Shown here: piece after piece, positions 26,601 through 33,261 of the stretch
How the letters are laid out: every line of letters starts with the position of its first letter
Numbering within the stretch: position 1 is the stretch's first letter
Assembly (NCBI GenBank): GCA_035342095.1
Contig: DAOQWL010000004.1
Coordinates: 60,584 to 124,583, forward strand
DNA from: PLanc-01 sp035342095
GTDB lineage: Bacteria; Planctomycetota; Phycisphaerae; Sedimentisphaerales; Anaerobacaceae
DNA: 64,000 bases
Reading direction: 5' to 3'
Notes under the pieces: model-generated
Told to the model about the DNA's origin: nothing
Databases searched by the model: none
The model's input: the letters and a program-made list of their open reading frames with translations, nothing else
Made by a program: the position numbers and the translations under genes

Positions 26601-27434
26601 CTTGTCCGGCGCTTTGACATGCGTCGTCGGCAGGTTCTGCTCGATGCCCGCGTCGTGGCGATGGAGAACACCAACCAGTTGAACCTGGGCGTCCAGTGGG
26701 ATTTCCCGGCAGCCAGCTATGGTCAGGTGCTCCTGGACGGAAACTGGACGAAGATCTTCTCGATCGGCTATACCGCCGACGAGGGCTTCACGAACGCGCT
26801 GATGGCGAAGTTGAACGCCCTGCAGGCGGACAACAAGCTGGAGATTGTGGCCAATCCGCAACTGACCGCCCAGGACGGGAGCCAGGCGGAGCTGCGGTCG
26901 ATCCGGGAAGAGTGGTTCATGATGAGCAATACCGGGAACAACACGATCTACACGAACTCGGAGCTCGAGAAGATCGAGTCCGGCACGGTCCTGACGATCA
27001 CGCCGCGCATCGGCGACAACAACGAAATCACGCTCGATTTTGCGGTCGAGGTCAGCGACAGCATCGCCAGAGGCACTGAGAGCGAACTGCCCATTGTTAG
27101 CCGACGGCAGGCGAAGAGCCGCGTCACCATCAAGGACGGCGGTACCGCGGCCCTGGCCGGATTGACGGAAACCCAGACCCGCAACGCGCAGTCGCGCGTG
27201 CCCGGCCTGGCAAAACTCCCTGTTCTCGGTCGCCTGTTCCGCAACGACAACGACGAGAGGGGCACGCGGGAGATCGCGGTGTTCGTGACTGCCAATCTGG
27301 TTCCGGAAGACGGCCAGTTGGGAGCGAGCCGGCCTCGCGGTGCGGAGGCACTGGCCGTGAACGACCCGTCGCGTCCGGCCGGAGCGGAGTTCCGAAGCGG
27401 TCTGGAGGCCTCTCTGAGAAATCAGTCGCAATAA
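23616..27434 (+). CDS. Secretin-family outer-membrane channel with eight N-terminal tandem repeats
   Basis: A 1272-residue exported protein (signal peptide ending APEARSQ). Residues about 36-660 hold about eight tandem modules of roughly 75 residues with the pattern SGxVGxxGVxLxG...D.xGxYxVxVxYGWSGxIxPxKxGYxFxPxxRxY, a carboxypeptidase-regulatory/Ig-like repeat. A linker of six DRTT(T/A)P hexapeptides (671-706) follows, then a short coiled segment, two N-type domains (about 790-930; VPLEEALEMILTGTPYSF) and the secretin barrel (about 1000-1240) with the hallmark VPGLAKLPVLGRLFR. This should be a multimeric outer-membrane gate. No ATPase or inner-membrane platform gene is nearby, and the repeats are unlike those of type II, III or IV pilus secretins. 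Confidence 0.88.
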   Translation: MARRHVGTLPLGGMIALCAILLVAPEARSQVSVRKKMFTISGKTGLADVTLQVSPGAKTVQTDADGAFSIEVEVGWSGKITPTKTGYMFDPVERSYATRVTANLVDQDFTPERLKFTIAGSVGMPGISLNGFPTDVVSDDKGRYSVTVDYGWSGTVAPVLTGYRFEPESRAYPEVTKSSPQDDYKPVKLTFIISGSVGKPGIPVKVTPSSAQVVSGADGLYRVEVPYAWSGSITPQKDGHLFDPNGRTYTSVVASQSNEDYSVQVLSYVISGSVGQAGVALKGFPEDIVSDENGYYSVSVEHGWSSTITPEKPGWKFNPPSRDYKSVTAAHENDNFEASEVYLTIEGETGTPEASVVGFPTGPLTSDKQGRYTAKVSYGWTGTIVPQKDGYLFDPPQRDYAAGITADQLRQNFKAEKIYHEISGNVRLPGVTLKGTAGFPAGVVSKADGSYTAKVEWNWKGKVTPTKPGFMFEPAEREYLAVDIPQLNQDYTARTIQHAISGKILDKKNNPIPGVPVTAEGNFPVEPTVTDTDGAFVLEVDHGWKGKVTAKLDGWIFTPAVKSFEASPVTGPVTIATITGEIKMLTLSGVIKYDPKTPIVGVKAIAEPNDGTVSGMTDASGRYNVKVPYGWSGALSFAHPEFIIDANYNYTNVMEDFDESAPKRPVPPIPDRTTTPDRTTTPDRTTAPDRTTAPDRTTAPDRTTTQGPGTAGTDTDVLMRKLAEVRREQETLMKSPLDAANQTRLLELVRQEAFISQIIEGRGTSPTPVIDGQKPVRSAEGMPKLHSALGELARRTNTRIAVDLTVKDEPTTVGVDSVTGQSVEQGLQQILDGVAKKKYKFRIQPDNTYLVYYPLSTMYMADTKIVDALATITTEVGVPIICDPNVVLNTTASYTDVPLEEALEMILTGTPYSFKRIGNYYLVGDNRPTSNSFHHLMVTRYMQLNNTTPTRMKNLLADQYKRYVQAEAPNEQDPNDQGHLLTITAPAEIADRIVELVRRFDMRRRQVLLDARVVAMENTNQLNLGVQWDFPAASYGQVLLDGNWTKIFSIGYTADEGFTNALMAKLNALQADNKLEIVANPQLTAQDGSQAELRSIREEWFMMSNTGNNTIYTNSELEKIESGTVLTITPRIGDNNEITLDFAVEVSDSIARGTESELPIVSRRQAKSRVTIKDGGTAALAGLTETQTRNAQSRVPGLAKLPVLGRLFRNDNDERGTREIAVFVTANLVPEDGQLGASRPRGAEALAVNDPSRPAGAEFRSGLEASLRNQSQ
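25626..25733 (+). repeat. 18-bp tandem repeat encoding the DRTTTP linker
   Basis: Six in-frame copies of an 18-base unit (GAC AGG ACC ACG RCT CCG) inside the secretin gene. Copies 1-2 encode DRTTTP, 3-5 DRTTAP and the last DRTTTQ. Near-perfect copies imply recent expansion and copy-number change. Confidence 0.9.
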
Positions 27435-27453
27435 GCAGTCAGGAGTGAGGAGC

Positions 27454-28011
27454 GTGGCAGCCGTGTTGAACTACCGTGGATCCAAGTATGGCGCGATAAC
27501 CGGGATGCAGCATTCTTCGCCGTCCCGGTCTGGGCCGGGGTCTCGTGACCCGATGAGTGGACCCGGCCTGTACGCAACCTGTCGTTTGCGGCACGCCCTT
27601 CGGGCCTGGGCTCTGCGGCTGGTTCTGATGCTCCTGGCGGTGCATGTGGCGGGTTGTCAGAACTGGTTCCGACCGGTCGAATGGCCTGAACTCGGGTCCA
27701 GGGACGGGCAGCAGCGGTTGCCGTATCGAGTCGTCCCGAAGCAGAGCATGAGCACTGCGAGCCTCGCACCGAACGATATCGTGGCGATCATGCGGCGAGT
27801 TGGCTTCATGGACGAGCAGGTTCTGGAACTGGGAACGGATCTGCACAACGCCCTGCGGTTCACGGGGGCCGCCGAGATCTTCTACAACAAAGAGAAACTG
27901 GCTATCTTCATCGCCGACGGCGGCCTCGTGCGAGTCCGGTCCAAGATGGGGAGCGCCGACTATGACGTGGTAAACCATCGATTCGTCTCGCCTGGCCAGA
28001 CGGAGGAGTAA
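27454..28011 (+). CDS. Small lipoprotein downstream of the secretin (possible pilotin)
   Basis: A short protein beginning 19 bases after the secretin stop. A membrane segment ending LLAVHVAGC carries a lipobox (VAGC), so the mature protein would be a lipoprotein of about 118 residues starting CQNWF. GTG 27454 has AGGAG eight bases upstream; GTG 27445, ATG 27553 and TTG 27586 are alternatives, the last giving a standard-length signal peptide. The mature part is a small alpha/beta domain of no family I recognise. Position right after a secretin gene suggests a pilotin that places the secretin in the outer membrane (inference from gene order). Confidence 0.7.
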   Translation: MAAVLNYRGSKYGAITGMQHSSPSRSGPGSRDPMSGPGLYATCRLRHALRAWALRLVLMLLAVHVAGCQNWFRPVEWPELGSRDGQQRLPYRVVPKQSMSTASLAPNDIVAIMRRVGFMDEQVLELGTDLHNALRFTGAAEIFYNKEKLAIFIADGGLVRVRSKMGSADYDVVNHRFVSPGQTEE

Positions 28012-28198
28012 CGCACTTTGTGATCAGCCGGCAGCCGGAGGAGGGTGATGTCTTTTTCTCCCGGCGCCGGCGGTGCGCCGGCAGGCATCCTGTCTTCGCT
28101 TCTTGATCCAACCGCTGCCTTCCCACCCGGTCTGTCCGCCCGGTTGTCCATTCCCTGGGCTTCGCATTTCTCCGTGGCAGAGGGACGGCCTGTCAGAT

Positions 28199-28204
28199 TA
28201 TAAT
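28199..28204 (+). promoter_or_regulatory. -10 box TATAAT before ligA
   Basis: A perfect TATAAT (28199-28204) lies 88 bases before the ligA ATG. No good -35 hexamer is seen at the usual distance. Confidence 0.4.
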
Positions 28205-28291
28205 CACCCCCCGGTGTACATCCCATGGCGGAACATGGGGCCGACGAATGGAGTCGGGCACAGAGGCCCGCGGTGTCGCAGGGACAAGACG

Positions 28292-30304
28292 ATGGCTGGT
28301 GAGATCGGCAGGCGAATAGACTGGCTGCGGGACCAGATCCGCGAACACGACCACCGGTACTACATCTGCAATCAGCCCACGATCACGGATCAGCAGTACG
28401 ACGAGCTGTTCGCGGAACTGAAGAAGCTCGAAGCCGAGCGCCCGGACCTGGTCACGCCGGATTCGCCCACCCAACGGGTCGCGGGCCGGCCCCTCGATGG
28501 GTTTACCACCGTCCGGCACGCCATCCCCATGATGAGCGTGGACAACACATACAATGCGGACGAGCTGCGTGCGTTCGACGAACGGGTCCGCAAGCAGTTG
28601 GATACGTCCGATTACGACTACGTGGTCGAGCTCAAGATCGACGGCCTCGCGGTGAGCCTGCGCTACGAGCAGGGCGTTCTGACGACCGGGGCCACCCGCG
28701 GCGACGGCGAGGTCGGCGACGATGTCACCGCGAACATCCGCACGATTCGGTCGGTGCCGCTGCGTCTGGTCAATGGCAAAGGGGTTCCCGCCGTGCTGGA
28801 GGTCCGAGGCGAGGTCTACATGCCGACGAAGTCGTTCGCCTTGCTGAACGAGGCCCGCGCCGAGGCGGGGGAGGCGGCCTTCGCCAATCCACGCAATGCC
28901 GCCGCGGGCTCGCTCAAACTGCTGGACGCCCGCGTCACGGCTGTGCGGAACCTGGCGTTCTTCGCCTACGCGATCGGCCAAGTCTCCGAGCCTCTGTCGC
29001 CGGACCACTGGCACACGCTGCAGCGGTTCCAGGAGCTGGGCCTGCCCGTCAATCCGCACGTCCAGAGGGCCAAGGATATCGGCGAGGTGATCGAGATCTG
29101 CATGAGCTGGGCCGACCGTCGCTCGAAGCTGGACTACCAGATCGACGGCATGGTCATCAAGGTCAACCGCTGCGATCAGCGGGACATCCTGGGGTTCACC
29201 GGTCGGGCGCCGCGATGGTGCATCGCGTACAAGTTCCCCGCGGAGCGGGCGCAGACGGTCGTCGAGTCCATCGATGTACAGGTGGGCAAGACGGGGAACC
29301 TGACGCCGGTGGCGAATTTGACGCCTGTGCCGCTTGCCGGGACGACGGTCAAGCGCGCCAGCCTGCACAATTTCGATGAGATGCGCAGGCTGGATGTCCG
29401 GCTGGGCGACACTGTCCTGATCGAGAAAGCGGGCGAGATCATCCCACAGGTGGTGGAGGTCAAAAAGGAGTTGCGGCCCGAGGGCGCCCAGCCATTTGCA
29501 GTTCCGAAGAAGTGCCCGAACTGCGGCACGGACGTCGTGAAGGACGAGGCCTACGTATACGTCCGCTGCCCGAATCCCGACTGTTACGGCCAGTTGAAGG
29601 AACGGCTTCGCTACTTCGCCGGACGGGACCAGATGGACATCGAGCACTTGGGCGTCTCGCTGATCGAGCAGTTGCTCGACGCCGGACTGGTCAAGACGTT
29701 CGCCGACCTCTACCGGCTCCGGAAGGACGACCTGCTGGCCCTGGAACGCATGGGCGAGAAGAGCGCACAGAACGTGCTGGCCGCGATTGAGAGGAGCAAG
29801 ACCCAGCCACTGTGGCGATTCCTCGCGGCGCTGGGCATCCGTCACGTGGGCGGGCAGTCGGCGGATGTCCTGGCGAACCATTTCGGCTCGCTCGACGCTG
29901 TGATGAACGCGACGGAGGAGCAGTTGCAGGATGTGGACCAGGTCGGCCCGGTGATGGCGGAGAGCGTGTACCAGTACTTCCGCAATCCTCGCCATCGGGC
30001 GGTGATCGACGATCTGCTTGCGGCGGGAGTCCGCCCGCAGCCTCCGGCCGCGAGGAAACGGACCGGCGGTCTTCAAGACAAGACTTTCGTTGTCACCGGG
30101 ACGTTGAAGGACTTCTCCCGCCAACAGGCCCAGCAGGCGATCAAGGAGGCGGGCGGGAAGGTGTCGAGCAGCGTGAGCAAGAAAACCGACTATGTCGTGG
30201 CGGGCGAGGCCCCTGGCAGCAAGCTGGAGAAGGCCCGCGAGATGGGCGTCGAGGTGATCGACGAGGGGCGGTTCAAGGAGTTGCTGGCAGGAAAGGGATC
30301 GTGA
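28292..30304 (+). CDS. ligA: NAD-dependent DNA ligase
   Basis: A 670-residue enzyme sealing nicks in DNA during replication and repair, using NAD+. ATG 28292 gives the usual family length (E. coli 671), although the frame is open upstream. The adenylation domain has the lysine nucleophile K115 in ELKIDGLAV, followed by RGDGEVGDD; then an OB fold, a zinc finger (CPNCG...CPNPDC), helix-hairpin-helix repeats (from about 450) and a C-terminal BRCT domain beginning DKTFVVTGTL. All catalytic parts are present. The ribD start is one base after the stop, so the two genes are translated together. Confidence 0.97.
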   Translation: MAGEIGRRIDWLRDQIREHDHRYYICNQPTITDQQYDELFAELKKLEAERPDLVTPDSPTQRVAGRPLDGFTTVRHAIPMMSVDNTYNADELRAFDERVRKQLDTSDYDYVVELKIDGLAVSLRYEQGVLTTGATRGDGEVGDDVTANIRTIRSVPLRLVNGKGVPAVLEVRGEVYMPTKSFALLNEARAEAGEAAFANPRNAAAGSLKLLDARVTAVRNLAFFAYAIGQVSEPLSPDHWHTLQRFQELGLPVNPHVQRAKDIGEVIEICMSWADRRSKLDYQIDGMVIKVNRCDQRDILGFTGRAPRWCIAYKFPAERAQTVVESIDVQVGKTGNLTPVANLTPVPLAGTTVKRASLHNFDEMRRLDVRLGDTVLIEKAGEIIPQVVEVKKELRPEGAQPFAVPKKCPNCGTDVVKDEAYVYVRCPNPDCYGQLKERLRYFAGRDQMDIEHLGVSLIEQLLDAGLVKTFADLYRLRKDDLLALERMGEKSAQNVLAAIERSKTQPLWRFLAALGIRHVGGQSADVLANHFGSLDAVMNATEEQLQDVDQVGPVMAESVYQYFRNPRHRAVIDDLLAAGVRPQPPAARKRTGGLQDKTFVVTGTLKDFSRQQAQQAIKEAGGKVSSSVSKKTDYVVAGEAPGSKLEKAREMGVEVIDEGRFKELLAGKGS

Positions 30305-30305
30305 C

Positions 30306-31451
30306 GTGAACGCGCAGGATGAGAAATTCATGCGGTCGGCCTTGATGCTGGCGGCCAAGGGCATTGGAGCGGTCGAGCCGAACCCGGCGGTCGGCTGTGT
30401 CATCGTCAAGGGCGGGCAGATGATCGGCAAGGGCTATCACAAGAAGTTCGGCGGCCCGCACGCGGAGGTGAACGCCATCGCGGATTGTGCGACGCTCCGG
30501 GTCCGCCCGGAAGGGGCGACGATGTACATCACGCTCGAGCCGTGCTGTCACACGGGCAAGACCGGTCCGTGCACGCAGGCGATCCTCGACGCCCGCATCG
30601 CGCGGGTTGTCGTCGCGACGGGGGACCCTTCGCCCCACGCGAGCGGCCGGGGGCTCGAACAGTTGCGCCGGGCCGGCGTGAAGGTGGAGGTGGGCGTGTG
30701 CGAAGAGGAGGCCCGCCTGCTGAACGCCCCGTTCCTCAAGCACGTCACGACGGGCAAGTGCTGGGTCGTCCTCAAGTGGGCCCAGAGCATCGACGGCAAG
30801 CTCGCCTACGTGGACCAGTTCTCGGAGAAGCGGTGGATCACGAACGAGCTGAGCCGGGCCGATGCGCACCGGCTGCGACGCCGGGTGGGGGCGATCGTGG
30901 TCGGGATCAACACGGTCCTGGCGGACGACCCCATGCTGACGCCCAGGCCGAGCAAGGGGAAGAAGCCGATCCGCGTCATCCTGGATAACACGCTGCGGAT
31001 TCCGCTGAAGTCCCGTGTCCTGCGGACGACGAAGACCAGTCCCGTTCTCGTCTGCACGCGTCAGGAGGCGGCCGACGCGAATCCCAAGCACGTCGAGCGG
31101 ATTCGCAAGAGGGGGGCGGAGGTCCTCGCCTGCGCGGGGGGCGCGGAAGCGACGGATCTGGCTTTCCTGCTGGATCAGTTGGCCGCCCGAGGTGTTCAGC
31201 AGGTGCTCGTCGAGGGCGGTCCTCGCGTGTTGACCTCGTTCCTGCGGGAAGGGTTGGCCGACGAGATCTGCGCATACGTGGCGCCGAAGATCCTCGGCGC
31301 CGACGGGACCGCATTCATCGGCGAGCCGATGACGGACCTGATGCAGGGCATCGCTCTGGATCACGTTCAGGTCAAGACCTTCGGCGAAGACGTCCGCCTG
31401 CGAGGATTGCTGGCCGATCCGAGCATCCAGCAGACGCCGCGAGGGAGGTGA
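30306..31451 (+). CDS. ribD: Riboflavin biosynthesis bifunctional deaminase/reductase RibD
   Basis: A 381-residue enzyme carrying out two steps of riboflavin synthesis: deamination of the diaminopyrimidine ribosyl phosphate, then NADPH reduction of the ribose to ribitol. The N-terminal deaminase has the zinc site HAEVNA and PCCHTGKTGPC; the C-terminal reductase (from about 150, WVVLKWAQSIDGKLA; later VLVEGGPRVLTSFL) is complete. GTG 30306 starts one base after ligA. No other rib gene and no FMN riboswitch is visible here, so the rest of the pathway lies elsewhere. Confidence 0.95.
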   Translation: MNAQDEKFMRSALMLAAKGIGAVEPNPAVGCVIVKGGQMIGKGYHKKFGGPHAEVNAIADCATLRVRPEGATMYITLEPCCHTGKTGPCTQAILDARIARVVVATGDPSPHASGRGLEQLRRAGVKVEVGVCEEEARLLNAPFLKHVTTGKCWVVLKWAQSIDGKLAYVDQFSEKRWITNELSRADAHRLRRRVGAIVVGINTVLADDPMLTPRPSKGKKPIRVILDNTLRIPLKSRVLRTTKTSPVLVCTRQEAADANPKHVERIRKRGAEVLACAGGAEATDLAFLLDQLAARGVQQVLVEGGPRVLTSFLREGLADEICAYVAPKILGADGTAFIGEPMTDLMQGIALDHVQVKTFGEDVRLRGLLADPSIQQTPRGR

Positions 31452-31502
31452 GACGCAGGGCGGAGATTTCTGCGTTTTCGGCGGGTAAGACAGCGAATCT
31501 AT

Positions 31503-31531
31503 TTGACCGAGACGCGATCATGATGTATGAT
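31503..31531 (+). promoter_or_regulatory. Sigma-70-type promoter of the structured leader
   Basis: TTGACC (31503-31508), 17-base spacer, TATGAT (31526-31531). Transcription should start near 31538, exactly where the structured segment begins. Confidence 0.7.
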
Positions 31532-31537
31532 ATAGAT

Positions 31538-31668
31538 GTTGCGGGTGCAGACGGAGATCAGTGGGTCTCGTAAAGCACTACCCGCGGTACTGTGCATTCT
31601 GGCACACCGCAACAAGGAGACCGGCCTACAACACGTTATTATTTCTGCCGACCGGGTCTCCTTTTTTT
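31538..31668 (+). ncRNA. Structured leader or small RNA ending in an intrinsic terminator
   Basis: About 130 bases between a good promoter and a good terminator, without a coding region. Helices found by hand: GCGGGT (31541-31546) with ACCCGC (31580-31585); GCGGT (31584-31588) with ACCGC (31606-31610), extended inside by GTGC/GCAC; and the terminator. A competing 7-bp long-range helix, GTTGCGG (31538-31544) with CCGCAAC (31607-31613), cannot form together with the first two. This looks like an attenuator or riboswitch for the DUF1080-PHP gene at 31805, or a free small RNA. It matches no class I can name. Confidence 0.5.
31614..31668 (+). terminator. Intrinsic terminator in front of the DUF1080-PHP gene
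   Basis: Stem AAGGAGACC (31614-31622) with GGTCTCCTT (31655-31663), extended by two more pairs with a bulge, then a run of seven T (31662-31668). It lies 137 bases before the start codon at 31805. Confidence 0.8.
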
Positions 31669-31804
31669 ATGCGCTCATCGAATCCACGCGAGCAGTCCGT
31701 GTCGAGCACCAGGGGCAATGATGCCGCTTGCGTTCCTTCCAGCCTTGTGGTTTCATGGTTCTGTCAGTCGCCTGGTCCGTCTGTCTGGAGAAGGAGATTA
31801 CGCC

Positions 31805-33193
31805 ATGATGGGAAGACACGTGTTGCGGTTCTGTGCAGTAGTGATCTTTTCGGCGGGGCCGATGTCTGCGAACGTCCAAGGCACCGACCCCGGCTGGATT
31901 CCATTGTTCGACGGGACACTCAACGGGTGGAAAGCGGCCGAGGAGAACCCCGGCACCTTCTCGATTCGCGACGGCGCGATTGTCGCCAAAGGGCCCCGAT
32001 GCCATCTGTTCTACGTCGGGCCGGTCGAGAGCGCCGACTTCCAGGACTTCGAGCTGAAGGTCGATGTGAAGACCGACGGTGGCTCCAATGGGGGCATCTA
32101 TTTCCACACGCAGTGGCAGCGGGACGACTGGCCCGTGAAGGGGTTCGAAGTTCAGGTGAACAACAGCTACCAGGCGGACCCTCGCAAGACCGGCAGTCTG
32201 TACAGGATGCAGGACATCACCGAGCAACTTGCCTCCGACGGCGAGTGGTTCACGATGCACATCACCGTCTGGGGCAAGCACGTCGCGGTGAGCGTCAACG
32301 GCAGGGACGTCCTGGACTGGGCGGAACCCATCCCGGCCAATCCGCCGTCCACGATGCCCGGCCGGCTGCTGGATCACGGCACCTTCGCCTTGCAGGGTCA
32401 CGACCCCGGCAGCACGGTCTGCTACAAGAACATCTACGTCAAGCCGCTGCCCGTCCTGACGGATTATCACGTCCATCTGAAAGGCGGCCTGGCGCTGGAG
32501 GAGGCGATCCAAATGGCTGCGGATCGACGCATGAAGTTCGGGATTGCAGAGAACTGCGGCGCGGGTTTTGCGACCACGAACGACGCGGCCCTCGAACCCT
32601 TCCTGGCCAAGCTCGATGGCAAGCCGGTGTTCAGGGCGATGCAGGCGGAAGGGCGGGAGTGGGTGACCATGTTCTCGCCGGGAACGATCGCTAGGTTTGA
32701 CTATGTCTTCACGGACTCGATGACCTGGACGAACGACGCGGGCAGACGAATGCGCCTGTGGATGCCCAATGAGGTCGAAATCGGCGACAAGCAGGCATTC
32801 ATGGACATGCTCGTCGCGAGGACTGTCGGAATCTTAACCAATGAGCCTGTCGATCTTTACGTGAATCCGACGTTCCTGCCGGCCGCGATTGCAGCGGAGT
32901 ACGACGCCCTCTGGACGGACGAGCGGATGGACCGTGTGATCCAGGCCGCGGTCGCCAGTGGCGTCGCCATCGAGATCAATGCCCGATACAAGCTGCCCAG
33001 CGAGAAGTTCATCCGCAGAGCGAAGGCTGCGGGCGCGAAGTTCTCGTTCGGGACCAACAACGGCGACAGGGACCTCGGCGATCTCGCCTACAGCCGACTG
33101 ATGGCCCGTCGATGCAATCTGACTCGGGAGGATTTCTTCGTCCCCAAACCCGACGGCCAGAAGCCGGTCCAGCGAAAGGGGCTGCCGCGATAG
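31805..33193 (+). CDS. DUF1080 (3-keto-glycoside hydrolase-like) fused to a PHP-type domain
   Basis: A 462-residue exported protein. GAAGGAG precedes ATG 31805 and a signal peptide follows. Residues about 33-215 form a DUF1080 concanavalin-like domain (WIPLFDGTLNGWK at the start, NGGIYFHTQW in the middle); characterised members cleave 3-keto-disaccharides made by Gfo/Idh-type dehydrogenases. From about 220 (TDYHVHLKGG) a PHP/amidohydrolase-like domain runs to the end, with the HVH metal motif and a late SFGTNNGD segment. The fusion of these two domains is unusual. The leader terminator suggests attenuated expression. Confidence 0.8.
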   Translation: MMGRHVLRFCAVVIFSAGPMSANVQGTDPGWIPLFDGTLNGWKAAEENPGTFSIRDGAIVAKGPRCHLFYVGPVESADFQDFELKVDVKTDGGSNGGIYFHTQWQRDDWPVKGFEVQVNNSYQADPRKTGSLYRMQDITEQLASDGEWFTMHITVWGKHVAVSVNGRDVLDWAEPIPANPPSTMPGRLLDHGTFALQGHDPGSTVCYKNIYVKPLPVLTDYHVHLKGGLALEEAIQMAADRRMKFGIAENCGAGFATTNDAALEPFLAKLDGKPVFRAMQAEGREWVTMFSPGTIARFDYVFTDSMTWTNDAGRRMRLWMPNEVEIGDKQAFMDMLVARTVGILTNEPVDLYVNPTFLPAAIAAEYDALWTDERMDRVIQAAVASGVAIEINARYKLPSEKFIRRAKAAGAKFSFGTNNGDRDLGDLAYSRLMARRCNLTREDFFVPKPDGQKPVQRKGLPR

Positions 33194-33201
33194 TCGGTTC
33201 A

Positions 33202-33254
33202 TAGCACGGGCATCTTGCCCGTGATCTGGAATCATGGGCGGGACGCCCGTGCTA
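33202..33254. repeat. Palindromic repeat B, copy 1
   Basis: A 53-bp element TAGCACGGGCATCTTGCCCG ... GGGCGGGACGCCCGTGCTA, ends inverted, two internal hairpins. It sits between convergent genes. A longer copy is at 43532-43606. Confidence 0.85.
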
Positions 33255-33261
33255 CTGAGGG

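Noticed and set aside
28193..30430. Minus-strand frame of about 745 codons opposite ligA
   Set aside because: Shadow of ligA, whose lysine nucleophile, zinc finger and BRCT are all on the plus strand.
31452..31804. FMN riboswitch following ribD
   Set aside because: The RFN-element conserved blocks are absent, and the structured segment lies after ribD and before an unrelated gene.
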